Shown here piece after piece: positions 1 to 11,366 of a DNA stretch of 64,000 bases; within the stretch, counting starts at the first letter, position 1; each line of letters starts with the position of its first letter. The notes beneath the pieces were generated by a model. That model saw only the letters and a list, made by a program, of their open reading frames with translations. It did not search any database and was not told where the DNA came from. This DNA comes from Hibiscus mutabilis (taxonomy: Eukaryota > Streptophyta > Magnoliopsida > Malvales > Malvaceae). Where the stretch lies: NCBI GenBank assembly GCA_019671005.1, contig CM033718.1, positions 19,100,014-19,164,013 on the forward strand, read 5' to 3'. The position numbers were made by a program, and so were the translations under genes.

Positions 1-390
1 AGACCAGTGAGAAGCTAAAGTAAAGTCAGGCTTGTGTTGCTGAGTTGCAAGACAAGATAGATGGTTTGAACCACTCGTTACATGGACTCCAAAATCATCA
101 CACCTATATTGAACTTTAGGCATGTCTAAGTGAAAATGATACCTTGAAGAAACAGGTTGAAGGAATGGATAGTATTATCCAGGAATATATGATGAAGATT
201 TTGGTCCTTGAAGATATAGTTGATGGAGGTAATGATTAGTGGTTCACCCGCCTTAGAGATAACGCACGAAGGTTCCAAGAACAGGATGAGTTCGATAGGA
301 CTATCATGACCTAGGTTCAGTACATCAAACCAGTAGGGGAAGTGGGACCAAGGCTTATATGGCTTATCGAAAAAGTCAAAGAACTAGGAT
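1..390 (+). pseudogene. Pre-gag coiled-coil frame remnant of gypsy-A (DUF7745-like)
   Basis: The + strand translation in broken frames is rich in charged and leucine residues typical of a coiled coil. It ends with a stretch resembling the QYIKPVG...RLIWLIEKVKELG tail seen in long plant proteins that precede gypsy gags. Several in-frame stops (for example near 119, 238 and 312) break it. The DUF7745 link is from memory of cotton-type proteins and is weak. Position 391-673 holds nothing else I recognise. Confidence 0.35.
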
Positions 391-673
391 TTTGTGCAGA
401 AAAATATTTGTAGAAGATATGAAATGGGATGTAATAAGAACCTTTCATATTCAATAAAGAGTTGTTTCTTGAGCAGATATTTCATGGAATTAATGGCCCT
501 TCACTTGCATTCATGTATTTGCATTGCATCTTTCTTTGTTTTTTGTTTGTATGTTTACATTTGTGCATGCATTCATAACATAATAAGAATCTAACTTAAA
601 TAAAAAAACATGACTGAGGTTCAAAATAGCAAAAACAACTCACAAGTACGATACTCAATCTCAAGTTAAAGCA

Positions 674-2001
674 ATGGAAGACAGAGTGACAGCTTTGGAA
701 AGTAATCACAAAAGCACCCAGGATAGGTTAGACAAGTTGGAGACGGATTTGAAGCAACAAATGGAGTTAGTTCATCAAAAGACGGTTGGATCAATTGCGG
801 TCATGTTAGGGTTTAAGGATCTAGACGCAGTGGAAATTGGTAAAGAAGTTGATGTACTACAAAAATTTCAAGGAATGGCCTTTGTCCATCCATGCATACA
901 AAAAGAAGCACAATCATCCAAAGTCAAGCTTTCACCCCATTTTGCTGAGACTTCAGCTCGAGATGAAAGGAAGATAAACTCTGAAGAGGTCCATCAGGTG
1001 CCTGACCTCGATGAAATCGTTGATAAAGTGAGAGCTGAGAAGAAATGGGAGGACCGCTACAAAAAGTTGGAAGGAATGATCAAGTATTTCCAAGAAGGAA
1101 ATATGCATGGAGGAATGGAAGCTAAGGATTTGAGCTTGGTAATTGATTTGGTAGTGCCACCAAAGTTCAAGGTCCCTGACATTGAAAAGTACAATGGAAC
1201 CACGTGCCCTTCAGCATATCTAACTATGTATTGCAGGAAAATGTCGATGTGTCTTGACAATGAGAAGCTGCTTATCCATTACTTCCAAGATAGTCTAGTT
1301 GGTTCAGCTACACGCTGATACATGCAACTAAGCAGAGTTAATATCAGATCATGGAAAGATTTGTCTAGAGCTTTCAACGAATAGTACAAACATGTCTCGG
1401 ACATGGTTCCAACTCGTTTGGTCCTGCAAGGGATGGAACAAAAATATCATGAAAGTTTTTGCCAATACGCGCAAAGATGGATGGATGTAGCTGCTCAAGA
1501 CCAGCCACCATTGTTAAAGAATGAAATCACCCCGATGTTTGTGGAAACGCTGAAAGGTTCCTTCTACGATCGCATGCTCAATCATGCAACCAAGAGTTTT
1601 GCAAACATGTTAATGAATAGAGAGTTGATTCTTGCGGCTATGAAAAGTGGAAAGTTGGATAGTGGGGAAACAAAGAAACCATATAAAAAGAGAGACAATG
1701 AAGTCAATGCCACTAATGTTTACAACCCCAGCTACTCAAAGGGGGTAGTCTTCAACAAGCCTAGCATCTCAACTACGATTCCAGCTGCATCCACAAATCC
1801 TCTGAAGGAAGAACGAAGATACCAAGGGAACTCAAAGCCATATTTTCCTCCTATTCCAATGACATATGTAGAGTTATTTGCTGAGTTGGTCAAATCCCAA
1901 ATGGTGCTGCCAAGACATGTTCCCCCATTCTTACCACCGTACCCACCATGGTACGATGAGAAGGCACAATGCGAATATCATGCAAGAGTTAGGGGGCATA
2001 C
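674..2001 (+). pseudogene. gypsy-A gag, N-terminal two-thirds
   Basis: Gag packages the RNA in a cytoplasmic particle. The start at 674 opens a coiled-coil N-terminus (heptad-like leucines in residues 1-40), followed by a retrotransposon gag region with PPKFKVPDIEKYNGTTCP and later SFCQYAQRWMDVAAQ. The frame is constant through 2001 and is broken only by in-frame stops: TGA at 1316 and TAG near 1382. At its end a Cys-His-rich CEYHARVRGHT motif runs into the copia insertion and continues as IKNYTTFKR at 6914, proving the two parts were one gene. The proline-rich stretch at about 1918-1950 is typical of this region. Not functional. Confidence 0.8.
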
Positions 2002-2248
2002 TGTAGGATAATACAATATGTATGTCTAAGAGTTGTATGTAATGTAAAAGTCTTGTAAGTCATGTAAAAGATTAAGAGTTATCTATTAGTAGGATAAGGA
2101 TTAAGAGTTATCTAAGAAGTCTTCTATTGTGAGGAGTCCTAGTTAGAGTTAAATCCTCAATGACTCTATAAAAGAGTTCTATGTTGTAACCTATGTGATT
2201 CATTCGAATAAACATAAACTTTCTCTTTTGTTTTCACTACTCTCTACA
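2002..2248 (+). repeat. copia-1 5' LTR
   Basis: 247-bp LTR, TG...CA. It contains an internal direct repeat (GATTAAGAGTTATCT twice, about 30 bp apart) and a TATA motif. It ends immediately before the primer binding site. Confidence 0.95.
2167..2174 (+). promoter_or_regulatory. TATA box of copia-1 5' LTR
   Basis: TATAAAAG in the LTR, about 75 bp from the LTR end, at a typical place for the retrotransposon promoter. The same motif lies at 6827-6834 in the 3' LTR, from which readout into the gypsy-A remnant would be possible. Confidence 0.6.
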
Positions 2249-2262
2249 TGGTATCAGCTTGG
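2249..2262 (+). other. copia-1 primer binding site (initiator tRNA-Met type)
   Basis: TGGTATCAGCTTGG directly follows the LTR end. The first nine bases match the usual initiator-Met primer site TGGTATCAGAGC; the rest has drifted. Confidence 0.8.
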
Positions 2263-2292
2263 GTTTCGATCCTCTAAATTAAACCCTAGTCG

Positions 2293-3330
2293 ATGGCCAA
2301 TTCTTCTTCTTCTTCTTCCTCTACTGAAATTACTTCTTCACCAGAAATTTTTCTGGTTTCGATGATCTCAATGAAACTTCCAGCCTTGTTATTACTTGTC
2401 ATCGCATGAATGGCAATAATAATTTGGAATGGTCTCAATCTGTCAAGATTTTTATCTCAGACGAGGCAAATTGGGCTATCTCACGGGGAGGTTGAACGAC
2501 TGCGGCCCCACCGCTGCTGGTTATACCAAATGGATGCGGGGAAAATAGTCGTGTGATGTCCTGGTTGCTCAATTCTATGACCCCTAGTGTAGGCGGGAAC
2601 TTTCTCCTTTACCAAACAGCATTTGAAATGGAGGGCTGTCCAAGAAACATATTCGAGTACTGAGATAACATCTCGTAATTGTATGGGATTGAAGGTCGGG
2701 CTTTGGTTCTCAAACAAGAAGGAATGTCAGTCACTCTATACTACAACACACTAAATGCTTTTTGGTAGCAAATAGATCTTTATGAACAGAATGAATGGGA
2801 GACACCAAGAGATCTTTGCTCTGTACAAGAAAATTCTTGTACACAACGCAGAATTTTCCAGTTTCTTCATGGATTAAATAAAGAATTAGATGCAGTTCGT
2901 AGTAGGATTCTTGGCAGCTCCCCTCTCCCTTCGATTAGAGAGTTTTTTTGCGATTAAGAATGAGGAAAGCGGCGCAATGTGACGCTCCCGAATATTCTTC
3001 CCATGAAGGATCTGCTCTTCTCACTCGAGACAACTTCTACTAGAAAAGGCAGGCCACGGTGTGATCATTGCAAGAAACCAGGCCATTCCAAGGAGAAGTC
3101 TTTGGAAGCTTCATGGTAAACCGATCGATTGGAAGCCAAGGTCTTCTAGAGACACACAGTCCCATCCGCTTACGCCTCGAGTGTCACAAGTTTTACCAAG
3201 GAACAGATCAAAGATCTCCAGAAATTGTTTGGAAAGTTTGCAAGCCCTGGTGAGGCAAATCTGGCCATGAAAGAAATCTGAAGGTAACTCCTTTCCTACA
3301 GCCCTATTATCCACACAACTTACTCCAACG
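2293..3330 (+). pseudogene. copia-1 gag remnant
   Basis: An ATG at 2293 opens a serine-rich N-terminus (MANSSSSSSS), as in many plant copia gags. After about 40 codons homology moves between frames, showing several small indels. A zinc-knuckle start (CDHCKKPGHSKEK) is readable at about 3060-3098, but the last cysteine of the CCHC pattern is changed to serine and a base is added next to it. No frame of useful length survives. The reading is from recognised family motifs, not from an alignment. Confidence 0.7.
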
Positions 3331-4647
3331 TGGATCATCGACTGCAGGGCATCGACCATATGATTGGTAACAAGGAATTGTTCCTTCAATACACAGACAT
3401 CTTCTTACGGTAGATCGATTAAAAGCTGGCGATGGCTCACTTTCTCTAATTTGGGCTGTGGTTCTATTAGTATTAATGAAAATCTGTTGCTCCATGATGC
3501 CTTATTTGTTCCTAATCTTGCCTGCAACCTGATATCTGTTAGCAAGCTTTCAACATATTTAAATTGTTCCACAATTTTTAATGCTTCTGGTTGTGTTTTG
3601 CAGGCAATGGAGTCGAAGACAATGATTGGCAATGCTAGATTGCACAATTGCCTCTATGTTCTTCATGGCAATCCAGCCTATTCTATCTCTCAATCTCCTT
3701 GTTCCTTTACAGCCTTAGGACAAAGTAATGATGTTTTATTGTGGCACTTTAGGTTAGGTCATCCTAGTTTTCAATATCTTGCAAAATTGTACCCTTCCTT
3801 ATTCATCAATAAAAAGCCAAGCTTATTTAAATGCCATATCTGCCCTCTTGCTAAACAAACCAAAGCATCCTATTTGCCATCTACTTATAAACCATCTCAC
3901 CCTTTTTCTTTGATCCATAGTGATATTTGGGGTCATTCTAGAGTGAAGAATGCTGATGGTTGTAAGTGGTTTATTACTTTTATTGATGATCATAGTAAGA
4001 CTACTTGGACTTATTTGATGAAAGAAAAATCTGAAACTGAAAGCATCTTTGAGAGATTTTACACCATGGTCATTACCCAATTCCATACTAAAATCCAATT
4101 GTTTAAGTCTGATAATGGCAGTGAATTTTTTGCTAGGTCTTTGGGTGATTCCTTTCGAAAAAAGGGGATAGTTCAGATTAGTTCCTGTGTTGACACTCCC
4201 CAACAGAATAGAGTAGCAGAAAGAAAGAATAGACACCTTCTTGAAGTCACTCGATCCCTTTTATTTACCAATAATGTTCCTAAGTACTTGTGGGGAGAAG
4301 CCTTGTTAACTGCCACATATTTGATCAATCGCATGCCCAGTAAGGTTTTGAAATTTCAAACCCCTCAATCCATTTTCTTGGACAAATATCCCCACTTTAA
4401 GCCTCTTTCTTGTACATTACCTCCTAAGATCTTTGGGTGTACAGTTTTTATTCGTAATTCAGCCAGTAATAGGTCCAAGTTAGATCCTAGATCTGTAAAG
4501 TGTGGACTAGTAGGGTATTCTTCACTTAAGAAGGGCTATAAATGCTATCATCCACCATCTCAAAATTTTTTGTTACTATGGATCTTACCTTTTTTGAACA
4601 GGACCCTTACTTTACTACGGCTGCAACTCAGGGGAGAATTGGGATGA
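3331..4647 (+). pseudogene. copia-1 protease remnant, GAG-pre-integrase and integrase
   Basis: Integrase joins cDNA to chromosomal DNA in the nucleus. The protease start (around 3330, WIID...) is frameshifted and lacks a clean DSGA. The frame open from 3364 then carries the GAG-pre-integrase zinc domain (LWHFRLGHPSF...CHICPLAKQ, about 3740-3860). The integrase core has catalytic residues D187 (HSDIWG), D250 (KSDNGSEF) and E286 (NRVAERKNR), counted from 3364. Spacing of 35 between the second D and E fits the family. This is the best preserved catalytic domain. The frame closes at 4645-4647, after which homology continues in another frame. Confidence 0.85.
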
Positions 4648-6655
4648 TCTTCAGCCTTCCTACCAACATCGGGTAATCTCTCCTATTGTTTCTATACCTT
4701 CAGACTTTTCATCCACTCACTCCACAAATCCGTCCTTGTTGCCTACAACACCCTCAGATTTCTCACATGTATCTCCTTTACCAATCCCTTCACAAACACC
4801 AACAACTTCTCAATATCCTTCCAAAACACCTACTCCTCCCAAACAACTTTTGACCTATACAAGGAGAAAGAAAACTATACCTGAGGCCATCTTGCAATCT
4901 GACACTTGCCTAGAATTGGATTTGAGTCCAATTGCCAATATGGAAGATGAAGGAAATGTAATCAGTAAGTCTACTACTCCTAATCTGGATGATTTTCCTA
5001 TTGCTATTAGAAAATGAGTTAGACAGTGCACTAAACATCCTATCCAGAAGTTTGTTGCTTACAGCTCATTGATGTCATTCTTTAAAGCTTTTACAGCAAG
5101 TTTAGATGAAAAATAAGTTCCTACAACTATTGATGAGGCACTAAAGCATCCTAAGTGGAGAAGGGCTGTTGAAGAAGAAATTAGTGCACTTGAGAAAAAT
5201 GGTACCTGGACAATAATGGATCTTCCCCAAGGTAAAAAACCTGTCGGTTGTAAATGGGTCTTTTCTGTGAAATATAACTCTGATGGCAGTTTGAAGAGAT
5301 ATAAAGCAAGGCTCGTGGCTAAAGGATATACACATACCTATGGGATTGATCATACTGAAACCTTTGCTCCAGTGGCAAAACTCAACACTATTCGAGTTTT
5401 GTTAAGTCTTGCTGTCAACAATGATTGGAATCTACACCAACTGGATGTCAAGAATGCATTTCTTAATGGGAAGTTAGAGGAGGAAGTTTATATGAAGATT
5501 CCACCTGGTCTAAAATCAGTTGAAGGAAATCAGAAAATTTGTAAGCTCAACAAGTCACTTTATGGCCTAAAGCAATCTCCTCGAGCTTGGTTTGACAGGT
5601 TTACCAGGGTTATTCTAAAGAATGAATACAGGCAGTCACTAGCTGATCATACACTCTTTATTAAGGTAACTTCAAAAAATAAAAAGGTTATCGTGATTGT
5701 TTATGTGGATGACATAATCTTGACAGGGGATGATGATGAAGAAATTAGCTGCTTGAAGAATCTTCTGAATAGAGAGTTTGAAACAAAAGACTTGGGGAAG
5801 CTTAGATATTTTTTGGGCATGGAGGTTGCAAGGTCAAGTAAGGGGTTGGTGATAAATCAGAGGAAGTATGTCCTTGATCTACTAGATGAAGCTGGAATGC
5901 TAGGGTGTAAACCAGCAGATACACCAATGGAGGCAGGCTTGAAATTTACTAATGAAACAGGCTCTTTAGTTGACAAAGAAAGGTTTCAGAGATTAGTGGG
6001 AAAATTGATCTATCTATCACTCACCAGGCCAGACATTGCTTTTCCAGTTAATGTGATCAGTCAGCATATGAACAATCCAAATGAAGAACACATGGCAGCA
6101 ACAAACAGAATCCTCAGGTACTTGAAGAAGACTCCTGGACATGGTTTATTGTTTAAAAAGACACGAGATAGATCTGTGAAAGTATTCACTGACTCTAGCT
6201 GGGCTGGAGAACTCACTGAAAGAAGATCAACCAGTGGCTACTGTACTTTTGTTTGGGGAAATCTCGTAACTTGGAGAAGTAAGAAGCAATCAGTTGTCTC
6301 CAGAAGCAGTGCAGAGGCAGAATTCTGAGCTTTGGCACTAGGAATGTGTGAAGGAATTTGGGTACTTAAGTTACTGAGGGAGTTAAACACAGACCAAGAA
6401 AATAAGTTTGAGATCTTGTGTGATAACCAATCAGCAATTCAAATTGCTAGGAATCCAGTTCAACATGACAGAACAAAACATGTTGAAATAGACAAGCATT
6501 TTATTTCGGAAAGGTTAACAATGGGATAGCTTCTTTGTTATATATTCCTACAGAAGGACAGCTAGCTGATGTACTTACAAAAGCTTTACCCAAATCAATT
6601 TTTGATGAGTTCTTATCCAAGCTGGGACTATACAACGTATACTCTCCAGCTTGAG
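4648..6655 (+). pseudogene. copia-1 reverse transcriptase and RNase H
   Basis: 4648-5110 is a variable Pro/Ser/Thr-rich linker in shifting frames. From about 5110 a copia reverse transcriptase is clear: WRRAVEEEISALEKNGTW, then (frame from 5216) KPVGCKWVFSVKYN, VAKGYTHTYGIDH, NAFLNGKLEEEVYM, SLYGLKQSPRAW, and the catalytic YVDD with aspartates at residues 165-166. RNase H follows (VFTDSSWAG, RSTSGYCTF, SSAEAE). A TGA at 6326-6328 breaks RNase H. The tail continues in phase (ALGMCEGIWVLKLL, CDNQSAIQIARNP) to a stop and frameshift near 6527. The RT domain itself is uninterrupted, in contrast to gag. Confidence 0.9.
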
Positions 6656-6661
6656 GGGGAG
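6649..6661 (+). other. copia-1 polypurine tract
   Basis: TTGAGGGGGAGTG immediately before the 3' LTR, the usual plus-strand priming tract of plant copia elements. Confidence 0.85.
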
Positions 6662-6908
6662 TGTAGGATAATACGATATGTATGTCTAAGAGTTGTATGT
6701 AATGTAAAAGTCTTGTAAGTCATGTAAAAGATTAAGAGTTATCTATTAGTAGGATAAGGATTAAGAGTTATCTAAGAAGTCTTCTATTGTGAGGAGTCCT
6801 GGTTAGAGTTAAATCCTTAAGGACTCTATAAAAGAGTTCTATGTTGTAACCTATGTGATTCATTCGAATAAACAGAAACTTTCTCTTCTGTTTTCAATAC
6901 TCTCTACA
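6662..6908 (+). repeat. copia-1 3' LTR
   Basis: Second 247-bp LTR copy, same ends as 2002-2248, 7 substitutions by eye and no indels. Followed by the CATAC target duplication. Confidence 0.95.
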
Positions 6909-8966
6909 CATACCATTAAGAATTACACTACCTTCAAAAGAGTTGTGGATGGTCTAAGGAAATCAAGAATGCTATCATTCAATATGTTAGAAGACAAGGG
7001 AAACCCTCTGCCGAACCATCAGAAGGCAAGTGTGAATGCAGTCGTGGTAAAAAAGGACAAGGTAATTAAGGAGTGTGTTGTTGAAGTTAGAGCACCCAAG
7101 AAGTGGGTATGGGCTCAAATGGTGGCAGCTGGGATGTTAGAAAGAGAAACCCAGAAGCTGAAAATTAGAGACGGATTGTATTATGAGTATCACGAGGAGG
7201 AAGGACATGAAATTGATTGTTGCTTAGAATTTAGGCAACTAGTTCAAGACAAGATGAATGAAAAAAAACTTTAGTTCTCTGAAAAAGAAGATAAGGAATG
7301 CATGTTGGACATTTGTGCATCAGATGAGTCACCCTCTAAAAGAGACTACTCTGGAATCAAGCCTTTAGTTATTAAGGCTAAATTGAGAGTTAGTGAGCCA
7401 GTAAGGGGTGTAACCTTACGGCTTATAATTAAGGCACCGACTCCGTTTCCATACAAGGATAGCAAGTAGGTCACATGGAATTACGCTTGTGTAGTAGCAG
7501 CTCCAGGAGAAACATCTATTAAAGAGAAAGAAGAACCAGTCAATGAGGTGAGCCGTTTCACGAGGAGTGGAAGGCTCTATTCCCAGCCAATAGCAGAAGA
7601 TAGAGATACAGCGCAAAGAAAGGTTGCTGCTGAGGAGCCTGAGAAAGAAGAAAATAGGGATTTCTTCAAAGAAAAAATGAAAGCATATCATGAGCCTGTG
7701 AAGGAATCAGAAGCTCAAGAATTCTTGAAGATTTTAAAACACAGTGAATATAGTGTGGTGGAGCAACTCCACAAGCTTCCGGCTCGAATTTCTATGCTAT
7801 CTCTGCTAGTAAGTTTTGAAGGCCACCGTGAGGCCTTGTTAAAGATTCTGAATCGGACATTCGTACCAAAGGAGATCACAATCGATAAGATGGACATGTT
7901 AGTCGGTAAGATAGCTGTCAACAATTTCATTTCATTCAATGATGAGGAAATACCAGGAGAATGAAGGGGTTCGTGCAAAGCTCTACACATCACTAACAGG
8001 TGTAAGGGGTACATGCTGCCAGGTGTCCTTATTAATAATGGATCGGATTTGAATGTTATACCACTAGCAATTCTAAAGAAGCTTCCCATAGACAGTTCTC
8101 ATATGAGAACTTATCAAAATATGGCAATAGCGTTTGATGGAACTCAAAAGGATGTGTTAGGGAAAATTGAGGTGCCTCTGCAAATTGGACCATCGACCTT
8201 CGATGTTGAGTTTGTGGTCATGGATATAAGGCCTAGCTATAGATGTTTGCTGGGACGCCCATGGATTCACATGGCTGGAGCAATCCCATATACTTTACAC
8301 CAGAAGCTGAAGTTTGTGATAGATAGCCAATTGATAACCGTTGGTGCGGAGGAGGAAATCATTGCATCAGTAACTACTGATGTGCCCTTTATCGAACTTG
8401 ATGAGGGTGCGCTCGAGTGTCATTTCAGGACATTAGACTTAGTCAATTCAACCTTTGTCACCGAAGGGAGTAAGGTGCTAGAACCAGAATTATCAAGCTG
8501 TGCGAAGATGCAGGTAAAACAAATGCTTGGGAAAGAAGCTGAAATTGGAAAAGGGTTTGGAAAGAAACATCAAGGGAAGCTGTATCCCGTAGTAATCCCA
8601 GCGAAAATGGATTGGCTTGGCCTGGGCTTCAAGACCAATAATTGGCAGAGAAGGGCTGAAATAGAGAAACATCAAGAAAGGGGAAGATCTAGACTGAAAG
8701 GCGAAGAGATTGAGTGGGAGCCGATGACTTTCCCACCCCTGAGCTATAACTTCAAATCCGGAGGCTTGCTGGATCCAAACACCCCAGTTAATGAAAAGGA
8801 GGAAGAGAAGAGCGACTTGTGTGAAGCGTTTGGGAAGTTGAGTATCAATGCTGTGACTGACGATGAAAAAGAGAACCAGTACTTGTCCATGATCCGCCCT
8901 TTCTCTGAGCTTGACAATTGGACTGCGGAAGAAATTCTTGTAGTCTTTAAGACATGTTCAGAGTAA
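6909..8966 (+). pseudogene. gypsy-A gag C-terminus, protease and G-patch region
   Basis: Continues the gag broken at 2001, all in one frame. In-frame stops at 7272, 7467 and 7962 are the only breaks. 6914-7270 is the end of gag with a Cys-His-like stretch (YYEYHEEEGHEIDCC). From 8013 a retropepsin-like protease is readable (GVLINNGSDLNVIPLAIL...RPSYRCLLGRPWIH). The catalytic aspartate expected before NGS is asparagine (I-N-N-G-S), a loss-of-function change. Residues about 170-205 of that frame (GKGFGKKHQGK...WLGLGF) resemble a G-patch, as in Tat-type plant gypsy polyproteins. Frame closes at 8966; reverse transcriptase does not follow. Confidence 0.8.
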
Positions 8967-9840
8967 TTCTCAAAACCAACCCCTTTGCTCCAGGCCCAGA
9001 GACAATAAGGGATCTTATGTAAAGGGCCTATGTCAAACTTTTAATTTGAATTCAATAAAAGATGCATTTTCTTAAATCCTATGTGGCAAACTCTTTTCGT
9101 AAATAAACCAAAACCAAATAAAAACCATAAAGTTAAAAGCCTACGATGCACAAGAGAATTCAAAGGAGAATCTTCCAAATGAGCAAGACAAACATGAAGG
9201 TTCGAAGGCCAACAAACCTTCCAATTTTTGGCTCGCACCTTTTTCTGACAAAGATGGCAATCCCAAAAATCTAAAGCCTATGAAAGAAAAAGCTGGTGCA
9301 AAGAGTCATGTGCCACCCACTGTTGTTCAACCATCTTTACCTCAAAGGTTCTCACAGACCAAAGAGGATGAGTAGGAGCAAAAAATTCTTGAAACAGTTC
9401 ACAAGGTTGACCTAATCATCAAGAAAGCCGGGGAACAAGATATCAGATTAGGAAAACTCTTTGCGTACAAAGACATCATACCATGGTATACGGATATAGC
9501 ATGCAATTTTGTGACAAAGACATTTTTAACATGTACACCGCAGTTTGAGAAAGACAATATCAAATGCGACGCGAAGCCATACCTATGGGATGACCCATAA
9601 CTATGGAAGATAGGAGCCGATCCAACCATGGTGGCGAATATAAACTGGGATCTAAGGATCCATCCAATCAATGTCGAACATCCGTATAAACTTGCAATAA
9701 AACTACCACGGCAGAAGAAAGTTTTCAAATCAATCAAGGAAAAACCTTCTGAAGAACACATTATCGTCGTAACGTGAAAAATGGAGTTACGTCTAGCCAA
9801 AGACGTTAAAGAAATGTGCTTCTTGGGAGGCAACCCATGT
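8967..9840 (+). pseudogene. gypsy-A pol remnant (RNase H-integrase linker only)
   Basis: 8967-9400 has no domain I recognise. From about 9420 a + strand frame gives KDIIPWYTDIACNF and KPYLWDDP-LWKIGADPT, resembling the short segment between RNase H and the integrase zinc-binding domain of gypsy polyproteins. The end (KDVKEMCFLGGNP, near 9800-9835) resembles the last residues of such polyproteins before the 3' non-coding region. Reverse transcriptase, most of RNase H and the integrase core are deleted. Stop codons at about 9598 and 9776 also break the frame. A - strand frame over 9399-9833 is a shadow. Confidence 0.5.
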
Positions 9841-11366
9841 TTTATTTTTTTTCTTTATTATTTTTATTATTATTCTTTTGTTATGAATTTTTACAGTTTT
9901 TTCTTCTCTTTTTAGGTACAATGAGTGGAACTTATGTAAAAAATGCAACTACTCCTCATGTTCTTCAGGCAAAACAAACCACGATTTAAATATGCCCACG
10001 CTTCCTTTCCCATCCACGCCCTAAACCATCACATGCCGAAAAAAGGAGTATTATTTTCCCTTAAAACTTTTATTGCTTTATTTTATGTATGATGATTTTG
10101 ACATTGAGGACAATGTTTAGTTTAAGTGTGGAGTGGAGGCTTTCGGTTGAAAATTTTTGTTTAAATCTTGATTGGTTTTGCTGAAAATAATAGGAAGAAA
10201 ATATGTGAAATTCATGCTTATTGATGAATTAGAAAAATTCCTTTCATATTAAATTTTTTTCTTAGAATCAACATGTTGAAAATTTTGAGATTCGGGATCC
10301 TAAAGTAAAAGTGAGACTGATATGAGGAGTAAATTTGGATTGGTAAGAACTTTTTATCATTGCAAATCGTTGTTTGATTAATTGATTCGATAGTTGGATG
10401 GATAAAATTGGACACAACATAAGCCATTTTTGTGAGATTTGAGCCTAATAAGTATACATCTTTTATGCTTCATATTTTTTCTTTCAATGAGTGATTGTCA
10501 AGCATGATTAGTTTCTTCTAGAACTTGCAATGTTATACATGTTAAGACCACATAGGATCGAATTACTTGAGATGATTAAGGCACTTAGGTATGAAACTTG
10601 AGCCAAAAAGCCTACTTTGGTAAATATGACCACTAGAGAACCACTTTTGAGCCTGAGCCTTTTTTTTGGAAATTAGCCATACTACAAGCCTAATTATTTT
10701 TTGTTGATTTCCTTAATTTGCACCCGAATTTGGAGAACTACACACTTTTCTTACTTGAAAAAAAAAGAAAGATCAAGCAAAAGAAAAAGGAAAGGGAAAA
10801 AATCTTGAAAACAAGAAAAAGAAAAAAATCAAAGAGAAAATTGTCTTGTTTGTTCAAAAAGAAAATTCAAAGGAAAGAAAAGACAAAAACTATGAAAAAT
10901 ATTGAATCCTTGTTTCTCCCAAAATTAAATTTGTGCAAAAGGCTTGATATAAAAGAGAAAAAGAGTGTGAAGTTCTTCGATTCAAAAAACCTAAAAGTCC
11001 TTCTCATCATACCTTGTCCTAAGCCACGTTACAACCAAATTCAAAGACCTTTTGATATTGTAATTCAGCCCAACTAGTGGTGGAGATGTGATGTATTTGC
11101 AAGCCTATGGTAAGACTCTTTTATATGCTTTGACTTGAGTGTTGTTGTCCCTTAAACACCTTGAGCAAATTGATTGAATCCTTTGTGAGTGTGTTTAATT
11201 TTATTCCATCTTTGCCTTCATGATAATTAATTGGGTGATTATTTGCTTGCGCTAAATTGCAATCATTGACTTATTACTTCTCTTATCCTTTCTATTTACC
11301 AAAAGGACCCTAGGTTTTGAGTTTTAATATGCTTGAGGACAAGCATAATCCAAGTGTGGAGGTATA
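9841..11366 (+). other. gypsy-A 3' non-coding region with two purine-rich motifs
   Basis: A T-rich tract (9840-9910), then no recognisable coding sequence. A lysine-rich frame at 10718-11077 arises from A-rich DNA. The motif GAGGACAA...AAGTGTGGAG occurs at about 10106-10133 and again at 11335-11362. The second is directly before the LTR and is the likely polypurine tract. Confidence 0.6.

Larger units (their letters stand above)
2002..6908 (+). mobile_element. copia-1: Ty1/copia LTR retrotransposon, full length, nested in gypsy-A gag
   Basis: Both LTRs are 247 bp, begin TGTAGGATAA and end CTCTCTACA. The 5-bp target duplication CATAC lies at 1997-2001 and 6909-6913. A tRNA-Met type primer site follows the 5' LTR and a purine tract precedes the 3' LTR. 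Domain order is gag, protease, integrase, reverse transcriptase, RNase H, which defines copia. I count 7 mismatches between LTRs by eye (about 97% identity), so insertion is fairly recent. Gag and protease are full of frameshifts and RNase H has a stop, so the copy is defective and may have been moved by proteins from another copy. Confidence 0.95.

Noticed and set aside
9399..9833. 144-residue - strand frame
   Set aside because: Shadow of the + strand pol remnant.
10718..11077. Lysine-rich 119-residue frame
   Set aside because: Caused by A-rich DNA in the gypsy-A 3' region; no motif and low complexity.
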